The notes under the pieces are model-generated. The model did not search any database and was not told where the DNA came from. It saw only the letters and a program-made list of their open reading frames with translations. Positions 56,006-63,326 of a stretch of DNA of 64,000 nt are shown here, piece after piece (the stretch's first letter is position 1; each line of letters starts with the position of its first letter). Made by a program: the position numbers and the translations under genes. The DNA lies in contig NZ_JABJUQ010000007.1 of NCBI RefSeq assembly GCF_013155385.1, positions 912,001-976,000 on the forward strand, written 5' to 3'. Origin of the DNA: Bacillus sp. WMMC1349 (GTDB lineage Bacteria > Bacillota > Bacilli > Bacillales > Bacillaceae).

Positions 56006-56598
56006 AACAGCATATCCTTTTCAAGTTTCATCTGAAACAAATCAACGCATTCATCAATGAAGTCATCGATACTGCCAGGAAATGTGTGATGGAATGCTGG
56101 AAAACGATGAAACATGATATATTGATTTAATAAACTAAAAAACATATGACTGATCATTTGAAAGTTGCCACTTGAAATCTTTTTATGGCCGTGCAGTTTT
56201 GAAAGATAGGTTGCTAAAAAATCATTTAAACGTTTAGGAATTTCCATAATTAACTCAGAAAGCTCTGGATCTTGTGCTGCTTCAGTTAAGTAAACCCAAA
56301 AAACGCTGTTTTTATCGATGTTCTCTTCCAAATAAGCTTTAGCAATTAAAGTCAAATCCTCTCGCAGATCTTCAGTCAATTTCTCTTTTATTCCATCAAA
56401 AAAATGACTTGATGTCACATGATGAACAACACTTTCACGAAATAAATTTCTTTTGTTTTCAAAATGTCTAAAAAGAGTTAAATGATTCACACCTGCTTTC
56501 TTGGCGATTTCTCTAGTCGATGTAGCTGTATAGCCTTTGTCTTTGAAAAGAATCAGTGCTGCCTGAATGATGCGTTCTCTCGTTAATTGTTTTGTCAT
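56002..56598 (-). CDS. TetR-family repressor of the acyl-hydrolase operon
   Basis: The protein is 198 residues. The TetR HTH TRERIIQAALILFKDKGYTATSTREIAKKAGVNHLTLFRHFENKRNLF spans residues about 5-53, followed by a helical ligand domain. TAGGAGAATCC precedes the ATG. It is the first gene of a two-gene operon with the acyl-hydrolase, and two matching operator-like sites lie directly upstream. Repression relieved by an acyl-CoA-type ligand is a reasonable guess from context. Confidence 0.88.
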   Translation of the reverse strand: MTKQLTRERIIQAALILFKDKGYTATSTREIAKKAGVNHLTLFRHFENKRNLFRESVVHHVTSSHFFDGIKEKLTEDLREDLTLIAKAYLEENIDKNSVFWVYLTEAAQDPELSELIMEIPKRLNDFLATYLSKLHGHKKISSGNFQMISHMFFSLLNQYIMFHRFPAFHHTFPGSIDDFIDECVDLFQMKLEKDMLF

Positions 56599-56613
56599 TG
56601 GATTCTCCTAAAA

Positions 56614-56670
56614 ATGTAATCGAGTGGTTACATTTTAAAAGGAATTGATCATGTAGTCAAGTGGTTGCAT
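56614..56670. promoter_or_regulatory. pair of direct-repeat TetR operators
   Basis: ATGTAATCGAGTGGTTACAT (56614-56633) and ATGTAGTCAAGTGGTTGCAT (56651-56670) match at 17 of 20 positions. The first also forms a perfect dyad (AAAATGTAA and TTACATTTT). They sit upstream of the TetR gene, 15 nt from its start, and probably mediate autoregulation. Confidence 0.78.
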
Positions 56671-56784
56671 ATTTTTACATGAATTTCCTATGATAAGTCT
56701 GTATTTGCTGTTTTTATTGTTGTTTTTATGGTATGATAGATTCGTTTTTCACAAATCAATATAGCAAACGATGGAGGAAATTGT

Positions 56785-57213
56785 ATGAAGTGGTATTTGA
56801 ATGTTTTAAAGAACTATGCGAAGTTTGAAGGAAGAGCAAGACGGAAGGAATATTGGATGTTTTTTCTTTTCGATTCTCTAGTTAGAATTGCGATTGCGCT
56901 TGTTGGCGGAGTCATCGGGGGGCTAATAGGTGGAACAATAGAAGGTTTCTTTGCAGGAATAGTCCTAGGATTTTATTTAGGAGCGGTCATTTATAGTTTA
57001 GCTGTATTGATCCCAACTTTAGCTGTCAGTGTTCGCAGATTACATGATACAGGGAAAAGTGGTTTGTGGATGTTGCTATCATTAGGTTTTATCATTCCTT
57101 TATTGAATATTATCTTAGGACTTGTATTGACTGTCTTTTACTGTTTTGACAGTGAGGAAAAAGAGAATCAATATGGTCCAAATCCTAAGGCAGATCTAAA
57201 AAGTATTGATTGA
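56785..57213 (+). CDS. DUF805 membrane protein, copy 1
   Basis: The protein is 142 residues. The family signature is complete: MKWYLNVLKNYAKFEGRARR then KEYWMFFLF, four hydrophobic segments, VRRLHDTGKSGLWMLL, and the ending QYGPNPKADL. DUF805 proteins are small membrane proteins of unknown function. TGGAGG precedes the ATG, and an extended -10 (TGGTATGAT near 56730) lies upstream. It is the first of four paralogues in a row. Confidence 0.9.
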   Translation: MKWYLNVLKNYAKFEGRARRKEYWMFFLFDSLVRIAIALVGGVIGGLIGGTIEGFFAGIVLGFYLGAVIYSLAVLIPTLAVSVRRLHDTGKSGLWMLLSLGFIIPLLNIILGLVLTVFYCFDSEEKENQYGPNPKADLKSID

Positions 57214-57284
57214 TTTATATGTAGTTTTATAATTTTATAATATAGTTAATCGTTTTTGCACTATTTGATGATGGAGGAAGTTGT

Positions 57285-57683
57285 ATCAAATGGTGTTTTA
57301 AGGCTTTTAAGAACTATGCAAAATTTGAAGGGAGAGCAAGCCGCAAAGAGTATTGGATGTTTTTTCTTTTCGATGTGATTGTTAGAATCATGCTCATTCT
57401 TATTTGCGGAGTGATTGGGTATCTAATAGAAGGAACACTAAATGGTTTTGGAGGAGGAGCTATAATAGGGATAGTATTGATCATCTATGTTTATCATTGG
57501 GTAATGTTAGTCCCACATTTGGCTTTTGGTGCTCGTAGACTGCATGATAGTGGACACAGTGGTTTGCTTTTATTATTACTCCTTGCTCCCATAGGTATTT
57601 TTGTTTTAATAGTTTTTATGTGTTTAGATAGCGAAGTAAAAGAAAATAAACATGGACCAAACCCGAAAGTGGCATTAAAGTAA
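57285..57683 (+). CDS. DUF805 membrane protein, copy 2, with ATC at the start position
   Basis: Alignment with copies 1, 3 and 4 places the start at 57285, 8 nt after GGAGG (57273-57277), but the codon there is ATC rather than ATG, GTG or TTG. From it the frame reads IKWCFKAFKNYAKFEGRASR and continues to the family end KHGPNPKVALK. The first canonical start is the ATG at 57357, which would remove the N-terminal signature. Either ATC is used weakly or the gene is silenced. It shares the VPHLAFGARRLHDSGHSG motif with its paralogues. Confidence 0.7.
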   Translation: MKWCFKAFKNYAKFEGRASRKEYWMFFLFDVIVRIMLILICGVIGYLIEGTLNGFGGGAIIGIVLIIYVYHWVMLVPHLAFGARRLHDSGHSGLLLLLLLAPIGIFVLIVFMCLDSEVKENKHGPNPKVALK

Positions 57684-57780
57684 TCATAAGAATGTTTCAT
57701 ATTGTTTTAGTATATAAATATTTTATGGTATAATAAATTTGTTTTGCACTAATAATATGGTCTTTTTTGGAGGTAATCGT

Positions 57781-58203
57781 ATGAAATGGTATTTGAAAGG
57801 TTTCAAAAACTATGCAAATTTTAACGGAAGAGCTAGGCGCAAGGAATATTGGATGTTCCAGCTCTTTAATTCTATCATTCTCCTAGCTCTATTCTTAATT
57901 GGAAGACAAACTGGGATAGCAGCAGGAGTAGCAGCAGCAGAAGGAACAGGAGAATTTGGAGTAAATTCACAACTAGCATTTTTAACGGGATATATCCCAT
58001 TAATTGTATATGTATTGGTTGTTTTTATTCCAGCTTTAGCTATCACTGTCCGCCGGTTGCATGATATTGGGAAAAGCGGCTGGTGGGTGTTACTTGACTG
58101 CATCCCTATTATCAATATTGTGGGCTCTATCGTTGTGCTAGTCTTTACTTGCCTAGACAGTGTAAAAGATAATCAGTACGGATCAAATCCAAAGGCGTCT
58201 TAA
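57781..58203 (+). CDS. DUF805 membrane protein, copy 3
   Basis: The protein is 140 residues with MKWYLKGFKNYANFNGRARR, four hydrophobic stretches, TVRRLHDIGKSGWWVLL and QYGSNPKAS. TTGGAGG precedes ATG 57781. An extended -10 (TGGTATAAT near 57724) suggests its own promoter. A terminator hairpin at 58220-58265 follows. Confidence 0.88.
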   Translation: MKWYLKGFKNYANFNGRARRKEYWMFQLFNSIILLALFLIGRQTGIAAGVAAAEGTGEFGVNSQLAFLTGYIPLIVYVLVVFIPALAITVRRLHDIGKSGWWVLLDCIPIINIVGSIVVLVFTCLDSVKDNQYGSNPKAS

Positions 58204-58219
58204 AATAATTTGCAAACTT

Positions 58220-58265
58220 TACCCCAATTACTAGAGCTAAAACTTCTGGTAATTGGGGTTTATTA
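58220..58265 (+). terminator. terminator after DUF805 copy 3
   Basis: ACCCCAATTAC pairs with GTAATTGGGGT across a loop of about 16 nt, followed by TTATT. Confidence 0.8.
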
Positions 58266-58325
58266 TGATGAAATAAACCTAGATTGATATTCCGATCAAG
58301 GAGCTATAACCTAATAAAAAAAGGA

Positions 58326-58478
58326 GCAGTCTAAAAAGTCCTTTTTCAACATAAATCAGGGGGAATTGCGAGACCCAAGAGGAGCAAGGAACGAGCTCCG
58401 AGGAGGCTCGCGGATCGCCCGCGGAAAGCGAGCAAATTCCCCAATTTTTATTCATCCACACGACTTTCAGGACAACCC
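58326..58478 (-). repeat. dispersed GC-rich palindromic repeat, copy G
   Basis: It is inverted relative to copy B and nearly identical to copy E. It starts GCAGTCTAAAAAGTCC and ends CGACTTTCAGGACAACCCC, with the core GCCCGCGGAAAGCGAGC. A short internal deletion removes the CTCCTGCGGAAACAGCG part. It separates DUF805 copies 3 and 4. Confidence 0.87.
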
Positions 58479-58519
58479 CAAAACTGTTTTGTTGTTGGAC
58501 TCATCAAGGAGGTAATGAA

Positions 58520-58939
58520 TTGAAGTGGTATTTAAAGGGATTAAAGAACTATGCAAAATTTGAAGGGAGAGCAAGACGAAAGGAATTTTGGATGTTCAGT
58601 CTCTTCAATGTTATAGCTTGCTTTGTTTTATTGTATGTTGGGAATTTCATTGGAGGGTTTGTTGCAGGACTGAATGCCGCTGGATATCTTGTAGCAACTG
58701 TATTAGCCAGAAAAATTGTATCGGTCCTGATCACGATCTATCTAATCGCCATTTTTATCCCATCCTATGCTGTCGGTTACCGCAGAATTCAAGATACGGG
58801 GAAAAGCGGTAAGTGGGTATGGTTAAATTTGATTCCGCTTATAGGTGCTATCATTTTAGTTTCAGTATTTTTTTGCAAAGACAGTGAAGCAAAAGATAAT
58901 CAGTATGGTCCAAATCCGAAAGCAACTTTAAAAGAATAA
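58520..58939 (+). CDS. DUF805 membrane protein, copy 4
   Basis: The protein is 139 residues with MKWYLKGLKNYAKFEGRARR, four hydrophobic segments and YRRIQDTGKSGKWVWL; RLHD has become RIQD. The end is QYGPNPKATLKE. The start is TTG 58520 with AAGGAGG 7 nt away. It follows repeat copy G by 41 nt, so its promoter may have been altered by that insertion. Confidence 0.87.
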   Translation: MKWYLKGLKNYAKFEGRARRKEFWMFSLFNVIACFVLLYVGNFIGGFVAGLNAAGYLVATVLARKIVSVLITIYLIAIFIPSYAVGYRRIQDTGKSGKWVWLNLIPLIGAIILVSVFFCKDSEAKDNQYGPNPKATLKE

Positions 58940-58965
58940 AGTGTGAAGTTTACTTACATACATAT

Positions 58966-59003
58966 AAAAAAGCTTACCGGCAAAATGTGTCGGTAAGCTT
59001 TTA
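58966..59003. terminator. bidirectional terminator between DUF805 copy 4 and mpfA
   Basis: AGCTTACCG (58971-58979) pairs with CGGTAAGCT (58991-58999), with A and T tracts on the outside. Confidence 0.87.
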
Positions 59004-59005
59004 TA

Positions 59006-60325
59006 CTATTCCGCTTCTTCAATCAGTTCTTCTACCGCTTTTTTAACCTCTACATATGAGACATGATGACCATCGATCTCATTAATGATAAATTCAAATC
59101 CTTGTTCGGTGAGCATGTCGCCTTTTTGGACATCATATTTTTGTGTGAGAAACCAGCCGCCAATGGTGTCAACTTCTTCATTGTTGAGATGGGTACCGAG
59201 CAAATCATTGACTTGGTCAATCAGTACTTTACCATCAAGAATGTAGTGGTTTTCTTCAATTTTGCGGATTTCATTGATTTCATCTATATCAAATTCGTCG
59301 CGGATTTCGCCAACGATTTCTTCAATGATGTCTTCAACTGTGACAAGACCTGCTGTACCGCCATATTCATCGGAAAGAATCGCCATATGGACGCGTTCTT
59401 TTTGCATTTTCAACAACAGATCATGGATTGGTATCGTTTCGATCACATGAATGATCGGATAGATAAATTGTTCAATCGTGTCTTCTTTGGTACATTCTCC
59501 GCTGATGCAGGCGGTCAAAATTTCCTTTATATTGACGACACCGATGATATTGTCTTTATCACCGTCTTCGATCGGATAGCGCGTATATCCTTCCGCTTTT
59601 GTAATATCGATCATGTCTTCAATTTTCATATCGTTTGGAAAACTGACAACTTCTGTTCTTGGAATCATGATTTCCTTGGCAAGACGATCATCAAATTCAA
59701 AAATTTTATTGACATATTTGAATTCAGATTGATTGATTTCACCGCTTTTATAGCTTTCTGACAGAATAATTCGCAGTTCTTCCTCAGAGTGTGCTATCTC
59801 GTTCTCAGAAACCGTCTCAAGACCGAATGTTTTCGTCAAAAGTCTCGCTGATCCGTTCAAAGCCCAAATAAATGGGAACATGATCCGGTAAAACCAGATC
59901 AGGGGTTTTGCGAACAGAAAGGAAATCTTTTCGGCCTTTTGAATGGCAAGTGTTTTCGGAGCAAGTTCCCCGACAACAACATGGAGAAACGTGATAATGG
60001 TGAATGCGATCACAACTGAAATAAGATGTGAAACAGAACTTGGGATATGAAACTCAGCAAACAGCGGTTTAAGCAGTTCGGCGATGGTCGGCTCTCCTAG
60101 CCAACCAAGACCGAGAGCTGTCAGAGTAATTCCGAGTTGGCAAGCTGATAAATATTCGTCCAAATGTGTGATCACTTGTTTGACCGAAACCGCTCGTTTA
60201 TCTCCTTCAGCAATCAGCTGATCGACCCGTGTGCTTCTGATTCTGATAATCGCAAACTCAGATGCTACGAAAAATGCTGTTAAAGCAATTAAAACAGCAA
60301 CAAAAATCAAATTAACTATTTCCAA
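59006..60325 (-). CDS. mpfA: MpfA (YhdP), CNNM/CBS magnesium efflux-type protein
   Basis: The protein is 439 residues. The N-terminal CNNM (DUF21) membrane domain (about 1-195) contains [23 protein letters not shown] and [19 protein letters not shown] pair (about 215-340) and a CorC/HlyC C-terminal domain (about 350-435) follow. MpfA is reported to export magnesium in B. subtilis. The start is TTG (complement of 60323-60325). No ribosome binding site lies next to it; a perfect one sits 35 nt upstream beyond a hairpin (see 60326-60368). Confidence 0.9.
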   Translation of the reverse strand: MEIVNLIFVAVLIALTAFFVASEFAIIRIRSTRVDQLIAEGDKRAVSVKQVITHLDEYLSACQLGITLTALGLGWLGEPTIAELLKPLFAEFHIPSSVSHLISVVIAFTIITFLHVVVGELAPKTLAIQKAEKISFLFAKPLIWFYRIMFPFIWALNGSARLLTKTFGLETVSENEIAHSEEELRIILSESYKSGEINQSEFKYVNKIFEFDDRLAKEIMIPRTEVVSFPNDMKIEDMIDITKAEGYTRYPIEDGDKDNIIGVVNIKEILTACISGECTKEDTIEQFIYPIIHVIETIPIHDLLLKMQKERVHMAILSDEYGGTAGLVTVEDIIEEIVGEIRDEFDIDEINEIRKIEENHYILDGKVLIDQVNDLLGTHLNNEEVDTIGGWFLTQKYDVQKGDMLTEQGFEFIINEIDGHHVSYVEVKKAVEELIEEAE

Positions 60326-60368
60326 TTAGGACCTTCATTCTGACGTGAGAATGAAGGTAACACCTCCT
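60326..60368 (-). promoter_or_regulatory. Shine-Dalgarno, hairpin and start arrangement of mpfA
   Basis: On the minus strand AGGAGGTG (complement of 60361-60368) is followed by two nucleotides, then an 11-bp perfect stem (60331-60341 with 60348-60358, arms ACCTTCATTCT and AGAATGAAGGT, loop of 6). Five nucleotides then lead to TTG. Folding the hairpin reduces the gap from 35 to 7 nt. The same design occurs before yhdT. Confidence 0.82.
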
Positions 60369-60603
60369 GTTTAGTAAAAGATTAACTAAAGCAGCAGCAT
60401 GAATGATTGGATCACCGTCTTGTCAACATTGCCAGTTCATATTGTCACGTACCTCATTTCATCGTTACGGGTGAAGAGGGAACTTGGACAGGGCCAACCT
60501 TTGCTGCTTGCGTTTAGTGATGAAATAACGTTTCTGTCAGGCGCAAGTTGCCCAAGGTTCACGTTATTATCAATATTCCGTTTTGTTATGTCCGCTATTG
60601 CCG
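60369..60603 (-). ncRNA. candidate structured leader of mpfA
   Basis: On the minus strand AATAACG and CGTTATT (about 60560 and 60523) can pair, and ATTTCATC and GATGAAAT (about 60520 and 60456) can pair. The two stems share the CGTTATTTCATC stretch, so they are partly exclusive. I see no match to the M-box magnesium riboswitch consensus. It is a candidate regulatory RNA only. Confidence 0.4.
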
Positions 60604-60636
60604 TTAGCTGATCGCTACGATATGTCTCTGCCCCAT
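60604..60636 (-). CDS. possible 10-residue leader peptide of mpfA
   Basis: GAGGAGGG is followed after 6 nt by ATG (complement of 60634-60636), and a ten-codon frame reads MGQRHIVAIS to TAA (60604-60606). It lies 278 nt upstream of the mpfA start in a long leader. The strong ribosome binding site on a tiny frame fits a regulatory leader peptide. The next 270 nt hold several inverted repeats and no gene. Confidence 0.45.
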   Translation of the reverse strand: MGQRHIVAIS

Positions 60637-60785
60637 CTGCTTCCCTCCTCACTCATCAAGTTATAGATATAAAATATTTTAATATATTAGAAGCTGTTTA
60701 TACAAGTTAATTGAATAAAAACGGATTATAATTGATGGAAATATCTTTTATTTTCTAAAAATTCACGAATTTTCAGTTTGGATAT

Positions 60786-60815
60786 TTGACTGATTCTTTT
60801 TTAATCAAGTATGAT
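60786..60815 (+). promoter_or_regulatory. yhdT promoter
   Basis: TTGACT (60786-60791) and TATGAT (60810-60815) are 18 bp apart. Transcription should start near 60822, giving a leader of about 130 nt before yhdT. Confidence 0.68.
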
Positions 60816-60842
60816 AATAGTATATATTGACTTGGAGGTGGT

Positions 60843-60863
60843 ATGATGGGACCCTCTACATAG
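60843..60863 (+). CDS. possible 6-residue leader peptide of yhdT
   Basis: GGAGGTGG (60834-60841) precedes ATG 60843, and the frame reads MMGPST to TAG 60861-60863. It ends 89 nt before the yhdT start. A proline-containing mini-frame ahead of a magnesium-type transporter recalls proline-codon leader control of mgtA in enterobacteria, but homology is not claimed. Confidence 0.5.
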   Translation: MMGPST

Positions 60864-60913
60864 TCATTCATACAGAACGCACATCAGTCATACAGAAAGA
60901 ATTTGAATTCATC

Positions 60914-60952
60914 AGGAGGTGACTCCTTATCCTGCATAGAGGATAGGGTTAA
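60914..60952 (+). promoter_or_regulatory. Shine-Dalgarno, hairpin and start arrangement of yhdT
   Basis: AGGAGGTG (60914-60921) is followed by ACT, then a 9-bp stem (CCTTATCCT 60925-60933 with AGGATAGGG 60940-60948, loop GCATAG) and TTAA before ATG 60953. The linear gap is 31 nt; with the hairpin folded it is 7 nt, identical to the value for mpfA. Confidence 0.8.
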
Positions 60953-62326
60953 ATGGACGATATCGTTAGTCTGATGATCATTGGCATTCTAATTGCTTTA
61001 ACCGCTTTTTTTGTCGCTTCAGAATTTGCCATTGTCAGAGTGAGAAGCTCACGGATCGATCAGCTTATAACGGAAGGAAACAAAAAAGCAGTTCGTGCAA
61101 AACAAGTGATATCGGATTTAGATGAATATTTATCAGCTTGTCAACTCGGTATTACAATCACCGCTTTAGGTCTTGGGTGGATGGGGGAACCTGCATTCAA
61201 AAAGGTATTGCATCCACTTTTTGAAAGTATGCATGTTTCAGATTCCATTTCACAGCCACTATCAGTTGCCATTGCTTTTTCTGTTATTACATTTTTGAAT
61301 GTGGTTGTTGGTGAACTCGCTCCTAAAACGATTGCGATCCAAAAAGCGGAGCAGCTTACACTTTGGTTGGCAGGACCATTGCACTTTTTCAATGTGGTCA
61401 TGTTTCCATTCATTTGGGTATTGAATGTGTCAGCCAGATTGTTAACGATGTTATTCGGTGTGAAACCGGCGTCGGAAAACGAGGAATCACACTCAGAGGA
61501 AGAACTGCGAATCTTGTTATCAGAAAGCTATAAAAGCGGAGAAATTAATCCGTCTGAATATAAATATGTGAATAAAATTTTTGAATTTGACAATCGAATG
61601 GCTAAAGAAATCATGGTTCCTCGTACAGAGATTGCTTCTATACCTGTCGATTTACCGATTGAAGAGGCGCTTTCTGTTATGCTGAAAGAGAAATATACGC
61701 GCTGGCCGGTATATGAAGGTGATAAGGACCATGTCATCGGCATGATTAATACAAAACAACTGTTTACTGATCTGATGTTTATGTCAGAAGATGAAAAAAA
61801 CCGGGTTACACTGAGAGCATACATTCGTCCTGTCATTGAAGTGATTGAGACGGCTCCAATTCAAAAGCTTCTGATCAAAATGCAAGGGGAACGGATACAC
61901 ATGGCGATCTTAACCGATGAATATGGGGGAACGTCAGGCCTTGTTACAACAGAAGATGTTCTTGAAGAAATCGTTGGAGACATTAGAGACGAATTTGATG
62001 AAGATGAAATGCCGCTTATTCAGAAAATAGCTGATCATGAATACATGATGGACGGAAAAGTGAGAATCGATCAAGTCAATGAGTTATTTGAAGAATCCAT
62101 CGATGAGAAGGAAGTCGAGACAATTGGTGGTTTAGTGTTGAAAGAGAATATAGACATTGCAGAAGGTCAGACTGTACATGTCGGTTCCTTTGCAATTACT
62201 GTTCTTGAAATGGAAGGACGTCTGATTAAGCATGTTGAAATTAAGCAAGAACAAACAACTGAACATCTGGGACTAACACCGTCAGATCCGGTCGTTGTTC
62301 ATCAAGTCACCTTGAGCGAAAAATAA
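60953..62326 (+). CDS. yhdT: YhdT, CNNM/CBS membrane transporter
   Basis: The protein is 457 residues, paralogous to MpfA across its length. The CNNM domain (about 1-200) has [22 protein letters not shown] and [13 protein letters not shown]. The CBS pair (about 215-345) and CorC_HlyC domain (about 355-430) follow, with an extra hydrophilic tail of about 25 residues. It probably moves divalent cations, by analogy with MpfA. The ATG 60953 is used with the hairpin-separated ribosome binding site. The hairpin terminator overlaps the stop codon. Confidence 0.9.
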   Translation: MDDIVSLMIIGILIALTAFFVASEFAIVRVRSSRIDQLITEGNKKAVRAKQVISDLDEYLSACQLGITITALGLGWMGEPAFKKVLHPLFESMHVSDSISQPLSVAIAFSVITFLNVVVGELAPKTIAIQKAEQLTLWLAGPLHFFNVVMFPFIWVLNVSARLLTMLFGVKPASENEESHSEEELRILLSESYKSGEINPSEYKYVNKIFEFDNRMAKEIMVPRTEIASIPVDLPIEEALSVMLKEKYTRWPVYEGDKDHVIGMINTKQLFTDLMFMSEDEKNRVTLRAYIRPVIEVIETAPIQKLLIKMQGERIHMAILTDEYGGTSGLVTTEDVLEEIVGDIRDEFDEDEMPLIQKIADHEYMMDGKVRIDQVNELFEESIDEKEVETIGGLVLKENIDIAEGQTVHVGSFAITVLEMEGRLIKHVEIKQEQTTEHLGLTPSDPVVVHQVTLSEK

Positions 62327-62341
62327 GCTCAAGGTTTTTTA
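62309..62341 (+). terminator. terminator overlapping the end of yhdT
   Basis: ACCTTGAGC (62309-62317) pairs with GCTCAAGGT (62327-62335), followed by T6. The left arm lies within the last codons. Confidence 0.87.
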
Positions 62342-62495
62342 GTGTTTATATGTTCTATTTGCTAAGAAAAGAAAGCGCACCTCTGATTGAGCTTTCTTTG
62401 CGGAAGAATGATCAAGTAGAAAAGCAAACAAAGCGCACGTTTTCGGGAAAGTATCGTGGAGTCGGGTAAAGTGAAAATTATAATGCTTCAACATC

Positions 62496-62522
62496 TTGAC
62501 AGGTTAGCGGCTAGCCTACAAT
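62496..62522 (+). promoter_or_regulatory. promoter-like sequence with imperfect dyad
   Basis: TTGACA (62496-62501) and TACAAT (62517-62522) are 15 bp apart around GGTTAGCGGCTAGCC, a nearly perfect dyad. No gene follows on this strand, only a hairpin at 62531-62557. Confidence 0.4.
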
Positions 62523-62530
62523 GGAAAGTT

Positions 62531-62557
62531 TCAAGAATCCATTCTTTGGATTCTTGA
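62531..62557. terminator. hairpin downstream of the crcB genes
   Basis: TCAAGAATCCA (62531-62541) and TGGATTCTTGA (62547-62557) form a perfect 11-bp stem with a TTCTT loop. It is probably the terminator of the minus-strand crcB operon, 10 nt after its last stop. Confidence 0.72.
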
Positions 62558-62566
62558 ATATTTTCA

Positions 62567-62923
62567 TCATAATAAAAGAAGACTGCCAGCCCAAAATCCA
62601 CCAATACAGCATGTCATCGTCATTAACATATATATAGTGCCTGCTTTTAAGCGTTTTTCTAATAAAAGCTGAACAGCTTCGACACTAAAGGTGGAGAATG
62701 TTGTAAATCCACCGAAAAAACCAGTTCCGATGACAATAGACAGTAATTGATGTTTTATATTAAGGCTAACAAAAATCCCTAACGCAAAAGAGCCGAGAAT
62801 GTTAACTAGTAAAATACTAATCGGAATGTTTGGTTGCGGAAATTTGTTCTTGATCAGGCTACCAAGCCAAAATCTGAGGACAGAGCCGATACCTCCTGCG
62901 ATCATAAAACCAACTGTCATCAT
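62567..62923 (-). CDS. crcB2: fluoride channel subunit CrcB/Fluc, second copy
   Basis: The protein is 118 residues with four hydrophobic helices. The family motifs are [12 protein letters not shown] near the start, NILGSFALG and [15 protein letters not shown]. Fluc channels are dual-topology dimers that export fluoride; Bacillus uses two complementary subunits. It overlaps the preceding subunit gene by 4 nt (ATGA), ensuring equal synthesis. In B. subtilis the pair is yhdU/yhdV. Confidence 0.93.
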   Translation of the reverse strand: MMTVGFMIAGGIGSVLRFWLGSLIKNKFPQPNIPISILLVNILGSFALGIFVSLNIKHQLLSIVIGTGFFGGFTTFSTFSVEAVQLLLEKRLKAGTIYMLMTMTCCIGGFWAGSLLLL

Positions 62924-63312
62924 GATTTGACCGCTCCTTTCCCATGCCTCGAGAGCCGGCTACTGAGACTTAAGCCTATGAATGCAAGACATACTCCGCC
63001 AGTAAGTGTTGCTCCTAAATAGATCATTCCCATATAAGGTGCAGAAGAATGAAGCAGCAGCACGGCTTCTTTAGAAAACGCGGACATTGTTGTATAGCCT
63101 CCACAAAAGCCGGTCCCTAAAGCTAGTTGAATATAAGGTTTTTTCGGGCGAGCGGTGAAAAAGCCGGTAAGAAGGCCTAAAAGCAAACTTCCAGATAGAT
63201 TTTCAATTAAAGTAGACCAAGGAAAAAATGAGCCACCCGTCCACATGTTTAATACATAGCGAAAAAGTGAACCGAGTGTCCCGCCTAGAAAAACGGCAAC
63301 ATAAGACTTCAT
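62920..63312 (-). CDS. crcB1: fluoride channel subunit CrcB/Fluc, first copy
   Basis: The protein is 130 residues with four helices and the motifs [27 protein letters not shown] and [27 protein letters not shown] precedes the ATG. It starts 14 nt after the end of the GDPD gene, so the three may be one transcript. No fluoride riboswitch is visible in the 14-nt gap, although one may lie beyond the window upstream of the GDPD gene. Confidence 0.93.
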   Translation of the reverse strand: MKSYVAVFLGGTLGSLFRYVLNMWTGGSFFPWSTLIENLSGSLLLGLLTGFFTARPKKPYIQLALGTGFCGGYTTMSAFSKEAVLLLHSSAPYMGMIYLGATLTGGVCLAFIGLSLSSRLSRHGKGAVKS

Positions 63313-63326
63313 GAACTTCCTTCTTT

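Noticed and set aside
59063..59761. 232-codon open frame on the plus strand opposite mpfA
   Set aside because: It is exactly antisense to the conserved CBS region of mpfA, has no ribosome binding site and gives a Phe/Ile/Asp-rich product typical of a reverse-strand shadow.
60437..60652. 71-codon minus-strand frame in the mpfA leader
   Set aside because: Its ATG lies inside the GAGGAGGG ribosome binding site of the mini-frame and no ribosome binding site precedes it. The product has no domain-like character.
60326..60950. M-box magnesium riboswitch upstream of mpfA or yhdT
   Set aside because: I could not find the conserved M-box core sequences on either strand, so only a generic structured leader is claimed.
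63313..63326. Fluoride riboswitch upstream of the crcB pair
   Set aside because: Only 14 nt separate crcB1 from the upstream gene, too short for the element. Any riboswitch would have to lie beyond the window.
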